NCBI RefSeq assembly: GCF_025465275.1
Contig: NZ_JAODNK010000062.1
Span: forward strand, 62,001-126,000
Length of the DNA stretch: 64,000 nt
Origin: Nocardia sp.
Lineage (GTDB): Bacteria; Actinomycetota; Actinomycetes; Mycobacteriales; Mycobacteriaceae
Direction of reading: 5' to 3'
Shown: piece after piece, positions 52,900-62,017 of the stretch
How positions within the stretch are numbered: position 1 is the first letter of the stretch
Layout of the letters: each line of letters begins with the position of its first letter
Program-made: the position numbers and the translations under genes
Notes under the pieces: generated by a model
Told to the model about the DNA's origin: nothing
What the model saw: only the letters and a program-made list of their open reading frames with translations
Database searches by the model: none

Positions 52900-54249
52900 T
52901 TACGACGCCGACTGTGATCCGTACGGCGCGGTGGGTGTGGCGCTGGGTGCGACGCCGAGTATCCGATCGAGATGGGGATTGGCGAAGACTCCGGTCGGGT
53001 CGACCAGATCGCGTAGTGCGACGAAGTCGTCGAAGTACTGGTAACGCGCGCGCAGGACCGAGGCGTCGAGTTCGTGCATCTTGCCCCAGTGCGGGCGACC
53101 CCCGAACTCACCGGCAATGTCGTAGAAAGCCTGGAAATACCGCTGGTACGGCATCCGGTGATACTGGTGCACCGCGATGTAGCAGGTGTCGCGTCCCGAC
53201 GCAGTCGACAGCGGGATATCGTCGGCGGCCGCGAACCGCAGTTCGAGCGGGAAGGCGATCTTCTCGTCGTGCGCGGCGATCCACCGGCCGATCTCGCGGA
53301 AGGCGTCGACAGCGTGCTCGCGCGGAATGGCGAATTCGCTTTCATGGAAACGGACATTGCGGGCGGAGGCGAACACGCGATAGGACAGATCCGTCCATTC
53401 GTGCGCCGACATCAACCGCGCGGCCTTCCGCGTGATGCCGGGCACCAGGTCCGGGAACCTGGTGCCGAGCCGATTGAGGCCCTCGAAGACCGGTCCGCTG
53501 ACGAATTCATCCAGGTACCGGTCGAGCGAGCCGATCGGCCGCAGCGGAATATCGGCGGGCAGCCGCTGGAAGCGGCGGACCAGCGAGAGATCGCTGTGCG
53601 GGAACCAGAAGAACTCGAAATGGTCGTTCTCCTCGGCGAATTCGTGCACCCGCTCGAGGGTCTCCGCGAGCGGCAGCTGGGTATCACGCGCCCGCAGCGC
53701 GAACTGCGGCACGCACTGCAATGTCACCGCGGTGATGATGCCCAGCGCGCCGAGGCCGACGCGAGCGGCCGCGAACAGCTCGGGACGCTCCGTGCTCGAG
53801 CAGAACACCAATTCCCCGTCGGCGAGCACGATTTCGAGCCCGCGTACCTGGGTCGCTATGCCGCCGAACCGGATTCCGGTGCCGTGCGTGCCGGTCGATA
53901 TCGCGCCGGAGATGCTCTGCCGGTCGATATCGCCCAGATTCTGCATGGCGAGGCCGTATTCGGCGAGCATCGGGTTGAGCTTCCACAGCGGGATTCCGGC
54001 CTCCACCGTGACCAATCCCGAGGCCGGGTCCACCGCGCGCAGGCCGTCCAGGCCGTCCAGCCGCAGCTGCAGGCCGTCGGCAACAGCAATCGGGCTGAAC
54101 GAGTGGCCCGCGCCGATCGCCTTGACCCGCAACCCATCCCGGACCGCGTCCTCGACCGCCGCGCTCACCTGTGCCGCGTCGGTGGGCCGCAAAACCCTGA
54201 CAGGATGCGCGGTCTGGCTTCCCGCCCAATTTCGCCAGTCGCCGGTCAT
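52900..54249 (-). CDS. Aldonolactone (D-arabinono/L-gulono-1,4-lactone) oxidase
   Basis: A 449-residue FAD-linked oxidoreductase of the VAO/ALO family. The FAD domain includes VLRPTDAAQVSAAV, AIGAGHSFSPIAVADG (with the His used for covalent FAD in some members) and GDIDRQSISGAISTGTHGTG. The C-terminal domain has the family signature HWGKMH and VDPTGVFANPHLDRILG. AGGAGG lies seven bases before the ATG at 54249. It oxidises sugar acids' lactones toward ascorbate-like products. It starts 27 bases from the next gene downstream (MatB-like), on the same strand, and may be co-transcribed. Confidence 0.92.
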   Translation of the reverse strand: MTGDWRNWAGSQTAHPVRVLRPTDAAQVSAAVEDAVRDGLRVKAIGAGHSFSPIAVADGLQLRLDGLDGLRAVDPASGLVTVEAGIPLWKLNPMLAEYGLAMQNLGDIDRQSISGAISTGTHGTGIRFGGIATQVRGLEIVLADGELVFCSSTERPELFAAARVGLGALGIITAVTLQCVPQFALRARDTQLPLAETLERVHEFAEENDHFEFFWFPHSDLSLVRRFQRLPADIPLRPIGSLDRYLDEFVSGPVFEGLNRLGTRFPDLVPGITRKAARLMSAHEWTDLSYRVFASARNVRFHESEFAIPREHAVDAFREIGRWIAAHDEKIAFPLELRFAAADDIPLSTASGRDTCYIAVHQYHRMPYQRYFQAFYDIAGEFGGRPHWGKMHELDASVLRARYQYFDDFVALRDLVDPTGVFANPHLDRILGVAPSATPTAPYGSQSAS

Positions 54250-54453
54250 GGATGAGCCTCCTCGTTCGATCGATACCGGCCGTACCCGTTTCGGCGGCGG
54301 CCTGCCACGAAACAGTGCGTCCGAGGCCGCATTTTCGCGTGACATTGCCGGAATTCGACAATCACAGAGCACTGGTGCCGGTATCCATCGCACACGGTTG
54401 AGGCCTGCGTCTGGGATGTTCCTCCGCAGTACCCCTGACCTCGTGAGTTTCGG

Positions 54454-55323
54454 TCAGCGCTGCATCCATGGCGCCGGTTGGAAGGTCCCGTCGCGGTACA
54501 TGGGGAGCGCGATGCGGTTGCCGTAGCGGGCGAGCTGGCTCCAGGGGCGGTTGAGTCCGGTGGACCCGTATTCGCGCACGCGAGTAACGGTGTCGAGGTC
54601 GAGGACGTCGATCAGGATCTCCTCGCCCGGGCCGGCCTGCTGGCGGATGATGCCCTCCGGGTCGACGATCGCGCTGAGGCCGACGCCGACGGGATCGGAC
54701 GCGTTGATATTGACGATGTAGACCTGGTTGGTCCAGGCGTTGGCGCGGGAGCAGACGAGTTCCATCTCGCGGTCGCGGGTCGGAGTCAAGGTGGGTTGGA
54801 TGATCACTTCCGCCCCCATCCACGCGAGCTGCCGCGCTGTTTCGGGAAAGGAACCGTCGTAGCAGATGGCCAGTCCGATCCTGCCGATATCCGGGATGTC
54901 GAAGACCACGAAGCTGTCGCCGGGTTCCGTTGTCTCCCAAGGCTGCCACGGGAACACCTTCCGGTACCTCGCGGCGATCTCGCCGCTGGGTGCGATGGCG
55001 AGCGCAGTGTTGTAAACGAGTCCGTCAGCGGCCTGTTCGTGGATGCTGCCGGGCACCAGCCACAGTCCAGTTTCGCGGGCGAGGTCACCGAGCATGTCGG
55101 TGAGTTTGCCGGGAATCGGCTGCGCCGAATGCTGGGTCCAGCCTTCGGGTGCGTCCAGTAGGGGAGCCTGTCCGGCGAGCATCAGTTCGGGCACGGTGAC
55201 CAGCTGTACGTGTGGAAACAATTCACGAGTCGTGCGGACCTGGTGTTCGAATCGATCCCAGGAAGCATCGAGATCGTTGGCGACGGGCGTGGTCTGGATG
55301 GCGGCGACGGCGAGGGTGCGCAT
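54454..55323 (-). CDS. Nitrilase-superfamily amidohydrolase
   Basis: A 289-residue carbon-nitrogen hydrolase. The Glu-Lys-Cys triad is visible: Glu in VTVPELMLAG, Lys in RYRKVFPWQ, Cys154 in AICYDGSFPE. WETTEPGD and the SRANAWTNQVYIVNIN segment fit aliphatic amidase/formamidase-like branches. It starts one base after the APC permease stop, so the two form an operon: uptake of an amine or amide, then hydrolysis releasing ammonia. Confidence 0.9.
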   Translation of the reverse strand: MRTLAVAAIQTTPVANDLDASWDRFEHQVRTTRELFPHVQLVTVPELMLAGQAPLLDAPEGWTQHSAQPIPGKLTDMLGDLARETGLWLVPGSIHEQAADGLVYNTALAIAPSGEIAARYRKVFPWQPWETTEPGDSFVVFDIPDIGRIGLAICYDGSFPETARQLAWMGAEVIIQPTLTPTRDREMELVCSRANAWTNQVYIVNINASDPVGVGLSAIVDPEGIIRQQAGPGEEILIDVLDLDTVTRVREYGSTGLNRPWSQLARYGNRIALPMYRDGTFQPAPWMQR

Positions 55324-55324
55324 G

Positions 55325-56800
55325 TCAGTTCTCCGTAATGATCAGATCGGTGATGGCGTGCTTGCCATCGCGGAAGAAGGCGGGAAAGAACACTCGGACA
55401 ACGCCGGTGACGAGGGCGCCGAGCAGAATGGAGCCGATACCGAGCAAGAAAACGCCACCGACACCGCCGAGCGAGAGGCTGCCATAGGAGGTGTCGAGCA
55501 TGTCGTAGGCGCTTCGTAGGAAGGCGAACAGCATCATGAGTCCGCCGGCGGCCGGCAAAACACCTTTGGTGAGCAGATCGAGTGCGGAGTTCCGTAGTCG
55601 GCCGCGGAAATACCACACGCAGGCGAAAGCGACACCGCCGTAATAGAACGAGATCAGCAGCGCGATGGACAGGATCGCATCGCCCAGAAAGGCAGGCGAA
55701 GCCAGCGTCAGCGCCGTGAGCAGCAGCGCAGCGGTCGCCCCGATGAACAGGGTGGCGAAACTGGGCGTCCGGAAACGCGGATGGATCCGGCCGAAGATCT
55801 TCGGTGCGGCACCGTGTGCGGCCACCGACAGATTCGGCCGCGCCAGCGAGACGACACAGGTCAGCAGGGCCCCGATCGCGGACAGGCAGACCGCGAGCTG
55901 AACGAGTTCGGTCAGCGGACTGTCGAGTAACGCGGGTGCGAGCGATGCGAGGATATCGGCCGCCTCGTCCGCGCTTCCGAGGCCGTCGGCCCCCGTGAAA
56001 CTCAGTACGGCGACGGCGGTGAACAGATAGGTCACAAGCAGCACGATCGTGGACAGGACCGCGGCGAGACCGGGAGTGCGGGTACGGTCCCTGGCCTCTT
56101 CATTGACACAGAGCGCGGCATCCCAGCCCCAATAGATGAACAGGCACAGCAGCACCGCCTCGGTGAAATGCCCGGTGCCGGCCAGTTCGAAGGGGTTGAA
56201 CCAGGCCGCCGACGGGGTAGCCCCACCGCCGCTGCGCAGTGCCGCGAAACCGAATATCGCGATGGCGGCGAACTGAATGACCAGCATGCCGATCTGAACG
56301 GCGGCGGAGAGTCCGACGCCGCGGTAGGCGACGAGGGTGACGAGACCGAGAATGGCTATGCCCGTCACGGTGATCAGCGGGGTCCCGGGAGCGGTCACGC
56401 CGAGCAGCCCGAGCAGGCTGCCCGCACCCACCCGCGCGAGCGCCGTCATCGCGATGATGGTCGTCACCTGGGTGACCCAATTGCCGATCAGCCACCCCGG
56501 CCACGGCCCGAACGCCCGGGTGATCCACACGAAATTGGTGCCGCAGTCCGGCATTTCCCGATTGAGCTCCCGGAACGCGAAGGCCGTGCACAGGATGGGC
56601 ACGAAACCGACCAGCAGCGCGGCGGGTGCGTGGACGCCGACCAGCAGTACGACGAGACCGAGTGTGACCGTGAGGCTGTAGGCGGGCGCAGCCGAGGCCA
56701 GCCCCAGCGCCATGGTGCTGATCAAGCCGATCGAGTCTGCTCTCAACCCCTTGTCGGAACCCCGCAGGCGTATCTTCTCGTCGACCACACTGACCTCCAT
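55325..56800 (-). CDS. APC-superfamily amino acid/amine permease
   Basis: A 491-residue permease with about twelve spans. The unwound TM1 segment LASAAPAYSLTVTLG and TM6 region match the APC family, and CGTNFVWITRAFGPWPGWLIGNW is typical of the ACT/YkfD-like branch. It is the first gene of a permease-nitrilase operon and is divergent from a TetR regulator across an AT-rich operator-like region. Substrate unknown; an amine or amide is suggested by the partner enzyme. Confidence 0.92.
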   Translation of the reverse strand: MEVSVVDEKIRLRGSDKGLRADSIGLISTMALGLASAAPAYSLTVTLGLVVLLVGVHAPAALLVGFVPILCTAFAFRELNREMPDCGTNFVWITRAFGPWPGWLIGNWVTQVTTIIAMTALARVGAGSLLGLLGVTAPGTPLITVTGIAILGLVTLVAYRGVGLSAAVQIGMLVIQFAAIAIFGFAALRSGGGATPSAAWFNPFELAGTGHFTEAVLLCLFIYWGWDAALCVNEEARDRTRTPGLAAVLSTIVLLVTYLFTAVAVLSFTGADGLGSADEAADILASLAPALLDSPLTELVQLAVCLSAIGALLTCVVSLARPNLSVAAHGAAPKIFGRIHPRFRTPSFATLFIGATAALLLTALTLASPAFLGDAILSIALLISFYYGGVAFACVWYFRGRLRNSALDLLTKGVLPAAGGLMMLFAFLRSAYDMLDTSYGSLSLGGVGGVFLLGIGSILLGALVTGVVRVFFPAFFRDGKHAITDLIITEN

Positions 56801-56872
56801 TTTTACTAAATCTCTGTTTAACTACCGCAGACTACGACGGCGAGGAGCTCGTGTTTGTCAACTTAAGTAAAA
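56801..56872. promoter_or_regulatory. Putative TetR operator region
   Basis: TTTTACT (56801-56807) and AGTAAAA (56866-56872) are exact inverted half sites 58 bases apart, with TTTAA/TTAA extensions inside. They lie at either end of the divergent promoter region between the APC permease and the TetR gene. Confidence 0.5.
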
Positions 56873-56903
56873 TTTATGAGTCGGACCCTGACAGACTGTT
56901 CAG

Positions 56904-57500
56904 GTGGCAGCGAGGAAAGATAAGGACCACCGCAGGGCCGAGTTCGGGCAGGCCGCCCAGCGAGCCCTGCTCAACCGCGGACTGGAGGGCCTGCGGCTGC
57001 GCGATGTGGCGGAGGCGGCGGGCGTCACCTCCGCCGCGATCCTCTATCACTACGGCGATCTCGATGAGTTGATGGCCGACACCTACCGGCACGCCATCGA
57101 TCGCTTCTGCAGCAGCCGCGAGGAACGCGCGGAACGTTTCCCCGATGCTCGGGAGCGGCTGCGCAGCTGTATCGAGTCCGGTGTCGCCGACGGTCCCGAT
57201 GATCTGCTGCCCAGGCTGCTGTTCGAGTACAGTCCGCGCAGTCTGCGCGATCCGCAGGCGGCGGCCTTGGAGGCGACGCTGGTCGAACGGCAGGTGGCGG
57301 TCTACTACGGTGTCCTGGTTCTCGGTCGCGAACAGGGACATTTCACCTGCGCCGAGTCCCTGCGCATCCTTGCCCGCAATTTCGTCGCGCTCGAGGACGG
57401 CTACCAAATGGACATCCTCACGCGCCGCCGCCCACGCGTCGAGGTGATCGATGCGCTCCGCAGCTACGCCGAAACCGTCACCGGCTGCACCCTCCGTTAA
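56904..57500 (+). CDS. TetR/AcrR-family regulator (BetI-like)
   Basis: A 198-residue repressor with helix-turn-helix LRLRDVAEAAGVTSAAILYHYGDL (about residues 29-52) and a C-terminal domain of BetI/TetR_C_6 shape. GTG start. It is divergent from the APC permease-nitrilase operon and probably represses it; it might also affect the PLP-enzyme gene 150 bases downstream. Confidence 0.9.
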   Translation: MAARKDKDHRRAEFGQAAQRALLNRGLEGLRLRDVAEAAGVTSAAILYHYGDLDELMADTYRHAIDRFCSSREERAERFPDARERLRSCIESGVADGPDDLLPRLLFEYSPRSLRDPQAAALEATLVERQVAVYYGVLVLGREQGHFTCAESLRILARNFVALEDGYQMDILTRRRPRVEVIDALRSYAETVTGCTLR

Positions 57501-57652
57501 CGCGAGCCGCTGGGGTTGTGAGCAGCTGGTTGGCCTGCAGATATAGGTAGGAGTATTCAGCGTCATCGGTTTTTGTGCTGGATCTATATGACCTGGGGCG
57601 CATTCAATGGTGATCGGATCACCGCACCTCCGATCGAAGGACAGCGATTCTG

Positions 57653-59074
57653 ATGACGCTGAAGAATGGATTGCCTGCCGCGCAGGTGCTCGCCGACCTG
57701 GCCGAGCTGCACACTATGGACGACCCGGACGCGGACCGGCCGGGTCTGGTCAATATGTACGACACGGGGATGCCGGGGGTCGAGCGGCTCGCGACGGACG
57801 CGTTCGGGATGTATCTCCACGTCAATCCGCTGTACTCGACGACGTTCCCGAGTGTCTACGACATGGAGCGCGAGGTGGTGCGCGCGGCCACCGATCTGCT
57901 GCACGGCGGCGAAGCGGCCACCGGGAGCTGGACCAGCGGCGGCAGTGAAAGTTGCCTGCTGGCAGTGAAAGCCGCGCGCGACGGTCGCCCGGAGGTGGCG
58001 AAGCCCCGGATGATCCTGCCCATCTCGGCCCACGCGGCCTGGTGGAAGGGCGCGCACTATCTCGGCGTCGACACGACGGTGACACCCATCGATCCGCACA
58101 CCTTCCGCGCCGATATCGACGCGATTCGTGATGCCATCGATGAGAACACGGTCCTCGTGGTGCTCTCGGCGCCCCAGTATGGCCATGGCGTTATCGACCC
58201 GATCGCGGAGGTCGCCGCGTTGTGTCTGGAAAGAGGAGTGCGGCTGCACGTCGACGCGTGTATCGGCGGCTGGGTGCTGCCCTTCATGGAGCAGCTGGGG
58301 CACACCGTGCGACCGTGGGATTTCCGCGTCCCCGGGGTCAGCTCGATCTCGGTGGACCTGCAGAAATACGGGTACACCACCAAGGGATGTTCGCTGGTGC
58401 TGTACCGCGATCGCGAGTTGCGGCGGTCCCAGTTCTTCGTGCACGCGGGCTGGACCGGATACCCGATCGCCAACTCCACGGTGCAGAGCTCCAAGCCCGG
58501 TGGGTTGCTCGCCGCCGGCTGGTCGGTCATGCGGCACCTCGGCGCGGACGGCTATCTGCGTTTGGTGGAGGAGACGCTCGACCTCACCCGGCAGGTGGCC
58601 GATGGTGTCGACGAGATTCCTGGGCTCATAGTGCTGGGCCGACCGGAATCCTCCCTGATCGCGGTGACCACGGTAGGCATCGACTTCTTCGCCTTTCTCG
58701 ATGAACTGGGCAGCCGGGGTTGGGCGATGCAGCCGCAATTGTCGCAGCCGGGCATTCCGCCGAGCATCCATTTCACGATGGCCGCCGGCCATCGCAAGTA
58801 TCTGCCGTCGTTGCTGGAGGCGCTGAGCCAGGCCGCCGAGGCCGCCCGTGCGCGTAAGCCGCTGCTGGATATTGCACGGATCGAGATGCTGCGAGCACTG
58901 CCGGCGGACATCGCCCCCGAGCGCCTGAACGAGCTGGTTCAGGACAGCATCGTGCCCGGCAGCGACACCGCATCGCTGCACCTGGTCGTCGACAGCCTGT
59001 CCGTACCGCTGCGCGAGGCGGCCATCTTCGCCTACTTCGAAGGCCTTACCGCGCCGACGACGACGACGAAGTGA
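57653..59074 (+). CDS. PLP-dependent group II decarboxylase / S1P-lyase-like enzyme
   Basis: A 473-residue fold-type I PLP enzyme. GSWTSGGSESCLLAVKAARDG binds the phosphate, HVDACIGGW supplies the PLP-ring Asp, and Lys238 in SVDLQKYGYTTKG is the Schiff-base lysine. The HAAWWKGAHYLG segment and overall order match sphingosine-1-phosphate-lyase-like and amino acid decarboxylase families. It probably decarboxylates or cleaves an amino compound imported by the APC permease nearby. AAGGA precedes the ATG. Confidence 0.88.
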   Translation: MTLKNGLPAAQVLADLAELHTMDDPDADRPGLVNMYDTGMPGVERLATDAFGMYLHVNPLYSTTFPSVYDMEREVVRAATDLLHGGEAATGSWTSGGSESCLLAVKAARDGRPEVAKPRMILPISAHAAWWKGAHYLGVDTTVTPIDPHTFRADIDAIRDAIDENTVLVVLSAPQYGHGVIDPIAEVAALCLERGVRLHVDACIGGWVLPFMEQLGHTVRPWDFRVPGVSSISVDLQKYGYTTKGCSLVLYRDRELRRSQFFVHAGWTGYPIANSTVQSSKPGGLLAAGWSVMRHLGADGYLRLVEETLDLTRQVADGVDEIPGLIVLGRPESSLIAVTTVGIDFFAFLDELGSRGWAMQPQLSQPGIPPSIHFTMAAGHRKYLPSLLEALSQAAEAARARKPLLDIARIEMLRALPADIAPERLNELVQDSIVPGSDTASLHLVVDSLSVPLREAAIFAYFEGLTAPTTTTK

Positions 59075-59144
59075 GCGTCGTCGGCTATCCCCCGTACCGC
59101 ACGGCGGCCGAGAACGGGCAGCGCTCGCGGCGACACCGTAGGGC

Positions 59145-59351
59145 GTGGGCTACTTTCTCGGCACGGTAATCGGATTGCAGCGAACGTTCTTCTGGATCCT
59201 TGTTGTGCTGATGAGTGTCAATGCCGCCTTCGTATCGCTGCTCTACCGCCCATACCTCCGCGACACCGCCGCATTGCGGGACCAGATCGAGGCACAGGTG
59301 GCGGGGCGACCTGCCGAGAAGAATCCAACGATCCGACCGAAGGAATGCTGA
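59145..59351 (+). pseudogene. MFS transporter C-terminal remnant
   Basis: The 68 codons read YFLGTVIGLQRTFFWILVVL ... FVSLLYRPYLRDTAALRD and clearly resemble the end of the MFS transporter at 44988 (IGLQTTFLWLIVVL ... YRPYLRESSALRAA). Nothing upstream continues the transporter: the preceding gene is the PLP enzyme. It is the last span and tail of a deleted transporter; its TGA abuts the amidase GTG. Confidence 0.75.
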
Positions 59352-60875
59352 GTGACTACTTCGAATTACCCCGCTTCCACTGCGGCCGGCAAATCCGAGA
59401 TCGTGGAGCTCGACGCAGCCGAGTTGTCGGCCGCCATCCATGACCGGCGGGTGTCGTGCGTGGAAGTGATGACCGCCTATCTCGATCACATCGAGGCAGT
59501 GAACCCGTCGGTCAACGCTATCGTCGCTCTTCGTCCTCGCGAGGAACTGATGCGGGAGGCCGCGGCGAAGGACAAGCTCCTGGCGGACGGTCACGACATG
59601 GGATGGATGCACGGATTCCCCCAAGCGATCAAGGACACCGCGGACGCGGCCGGATTCAAGACGACCCGGGGCTTCTTCCGAGGGGAATTCGATATCCCTG
59701 TCGCACAGAGTGATTCGATTCATGTCGCTCGTATGCGCGCCGCTGGATCGATCTTCGTCGGCAAGACCAATGTCCCCGAATTCGGCTTGGGCTCGCACAC
59801 CTACAACGAGGTGTACGGCGCCACCCGCAACTCCTATGACCAGGAGCGATCGGCGGGCGGCAGCAGCGGTGGCGCGGCGGTGGCGGTGGCGCTCCGAATG
59901 CTTCCGGTGGCGGATGGCAGCGACTTCATGGGCTCGTTGCGAAATCCGGCCGCGTGGAACAACATTCTCGGTCTGCGTCCGTCCTTCGGCCGAGTGCCCA
60001 TGGCGGGCACGGATGTCTTCGTGCAGCAGGGCGGGATCGCCGGACCGCTGGCGCGGACCGCGACCGACCTCGCCCTGCTGTTGCGGACCATGTCGGGATA
60101 TGACCCGAGCGCCCCGTTGTCCATCGAGTCGGAGGGGGCGTTGCCCTCGAGCCTGGACCGCGATTTCGCCGGTACGCGCGTCGCGTGGATGGGGGATCTG
60201 GGCGGCTACCTTCCTATGGAGCCCGGCGTACTCGACCTGTGCACGACCGCGTTGACGACATTCGAATCGCTCGGCATGCCGGTGGAATCCGTTCCGGGAC
60301 TGCCGAAGTCGCACGGGTTCAACGGGAATGACGACCTCTGGCCGCTCTGGCTCACCATCCGGCACTGGTGGGCCGGCGCCCAGCTGTATCCCCTGTACCA
60401 GTATCCGGTCACGGCGGCGGCGCTCAAGCCAGAAGCGCGATACGAAGTGGAGGGCCTCATCCACGGAGTCGATGGACGCGCGCCGATCGGGGCGTTGCAG
60501 GCGTTCGAGGCTTCGGTCAAACGCACCGCGATGTACAACGCGTTCCTGACCCTGTTCGACTCCTACGACTTCATCGCATTGCCGAGCGTTCAGGTGTTCC
60601 CGTTCGATGTCGACATGGACTGGCCCGCAACGATCAACGGCACGACTATGTCCTCCTATCACCGGTGGATGGAGGTCTCCACGATCGCGACACTCCTCGG
60701 CGTGCCCGCGGTCAGTCTGCCCGCTGGATTCGATGCGGCCGGACTTCCGATGGGCATCCAGGTGCTGGCCCGCAGTCACGCCGATCTCGACTTGCTGCAG
60801 CTTGCGCATGGCTGGGGGCAGCGGTCGCCCTGGGGTGCCGCTGTGCGTCCGCCGTTGCTACGGCAGACCCACTAG
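59352..60875 (+). CDS. Amidase signature-family amidase (second)
   Basis: A 507-residue amidase. Catalytic Lys in QAIKDTADAAG, cis-Ser region GSDFMGSLRNPAAWNN and nucleophile in ERSAGGSSGGAAVAVAL are intact. GTG immediately follows the TGA of the MFS remnant. It shares family with the amidase at 47417 but is diverged and has a longer C-terminal half (DLWPLWLTIRHWWAGAQLYP). It lies between fossil pieces of a transporter and an arylsulfatase, and upstream of a LysR gene, its probable regulator. Confidence 0.92.
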   Translation: MTTSNYPASTAAGKSEIVELDAAELSAAIHDRRVSCVEVMTAYLDHIEAVNPSVNAIVALRPREELMREAAAKDKLLADGHDMGWMHGFPQAIKDTADAAGFKTTRGFFRGEFDIPVAQSDSIHVARMRAAGSIFVGKTNVPEFGLGSHTYNEVYGATRNSYDQERSAGGSSGGAAVAVALRMLPVADGSDFMGSLRNPAAWNNILGLRPSFGRVPMAGTDVFVQQGGIAGPLARTATDLALLLRTMSGYDPSAPLSIESEGALPSSLDRDFAGTRVAWMGDLGGYLPMEPGVLDLCTTALTTFESLGMPVESVPGLPKSHGFNGNDDLWPLWLTIRHWWAGAQLYPLYQYPVTAAALKPEARYEVEGLIHGVDGRAPIGALQAFEASVKRTAMYNAFLTLFDSYDFIALPSVQVFPFDVDMDWPATINGTTMSSYHRWMEVSTIATLLGVPAVSLPAGFDAAGLPMGIQVLARSHADLDLLQLAHGWGQRSPWGAAVRPPLLRQTH

Positions 60876-61099
60876 TCCGGGTCGGCCAGGGCAGAATCGA
60901 CCGCACCGTGCCGTTCCGGAACTCCACGTCGGATACCACTAACGTGGGCCGCGATCTCGGAACACCGGTGACGGACGAGTACGACACGGACAAGGGGCGA
61001 ATCCGGGGCACGATTCTCGGTGTGCGTATCAGCGTCGACGGCGACAGCGTGATCACGCCGCCGGATGTCGTCGAGCGGATAGAAGTCGCGACCCAGTAA
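60872..61099 (+). pseudogene. Arylsulfatase C-terminal remnant
   Basis: In a different frame from the amidase, the sequence reads VGQGRIDRTVPFRNSTSDTT, NVGRDLGTPVTDEYD and then IRGTILGVRISVDG. This is the C-terminal signature of AtsA-type arylsulfatases (GRI-x-RT-x-PF ... G-x-D-x-GTPV-x-x-x-Y ... GTI). No catalytic part is present and no start fits. It is a leftover of a deleted sulfatase gene. Confidence 0.75.
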
Positions 61100-61123
61100 C
61101 GAAAATTCGGCGAGTGGAGCGAA

Positions 61124-62017
61124 ATGGAGATTCGGCAGGCGGAGCATTTCCTCGCTGTGGTGGACAACGGTGGCCTCACGCGCGCCGCGTCCGCCCTGTA
61201 CATCTCCCAACCGTCGTTGTCGCTGTCCATTCGCACTCTCGAAGAACGGCTCGGCACATCGCTGTTCATTCGGACCGGCCGTCGCCTCGTCTTGTCCGAG
61301 GCGGGTGAGAATCTGGTGCCGGGGGCACGCAGGGTGCTCGCCAGTGCGGCGGATGCGACACGGGCTGTCCGCGAGGTTCGCGAATTGCAGCGGGGAGAAC
61401 TGACAATCGCGGTGGACTCGGAGTTGCTCGATGACCCGTTCGCCTCCGTCATCGGTCCCTTCTGCCGCACGCATCCCGGGGTCGTCATCGAAGTGATCGA
61501 TCCGGCGACATCGATTGCCCCGTTTCGCCTGGTGCACAGTGGACGCTGCGAAGCGGAGTTCTCCACCACGGCAGCGACCGGCTCGGGATTGGAGTGCGTG
61601 GGTCTGGGCAGACAAAGGCTCTCGCTCGTGGCGGCGGAGAGCATTGCGCTGCCCCACGAGAATCCGGTCCGACTACGCGACCTCGCTGCGGTGCCGATGG
61701 TGTTGCCGCCGCCGTCGACCGTCTACCGGGAACGCGTCGAGGCGTCGTTCGCGTTAGCGAAGATTCGTCCCCTGGTGATCGCGGAATGTGGTCCCCGCGA
61801 ATTGATTTGGCCCCTGGTGCAGGGCGGTATCGGGGCATCGATTATGCCGCCCTCGATGGTCGCGGCAGCAGTCGGCCACGGTATGCAGGTCCGTTCGACA
61901 GAGCCGCCGATCGAGCGCGAGGTTTACCTGGTGCATCGCACGGGCGTGGTATCTGCCGCTCTCGGCCGCCTCCTGGAGCTAGTCAGTTCGCTGTATCCGC
62001 CAGGGCGAGTGCGATGA
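61124..62017 (+). CDS. LysR-family regulator
   Basis: A 297-residue LTTR: HTH at residues 1-60 (MEIRQAEHFLAVVDNGGLTRAASALYISQPSLSLSIRTLEERL) and a periplasmic-binding-like effector domain from about 90. It follows the sulfatase remnant and amidase in the same direction. Its 3' end overlaps the convergent second LysR gene by 35 bases. Confidence 0.92.
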   Translation: MEIRQAEHFLAVVDNGGLTRAASALYISQPSLSLSIRTLEERLGTSLFIRTGRRLVLSEAGENLVPGARRVLASAADATRAVREVRELQRGELTIAVDSELLDDPFASVIGPFCRTHPGVVIEVIDPATSIAPFRLVHSGRCEAEFSTTAATGSGLECVGLGRQRLSLVAAESIALPHENPVRLRDLAAVPMVLPPPSTVYRERVEASFALAKIRPLVIAECGPRELIWPLVQGGIGASIMPPSMVAAAVGHGMQVRSTEPPIEREVYLVHRTGVVSAALGRLLELVSSLYPPGRVR

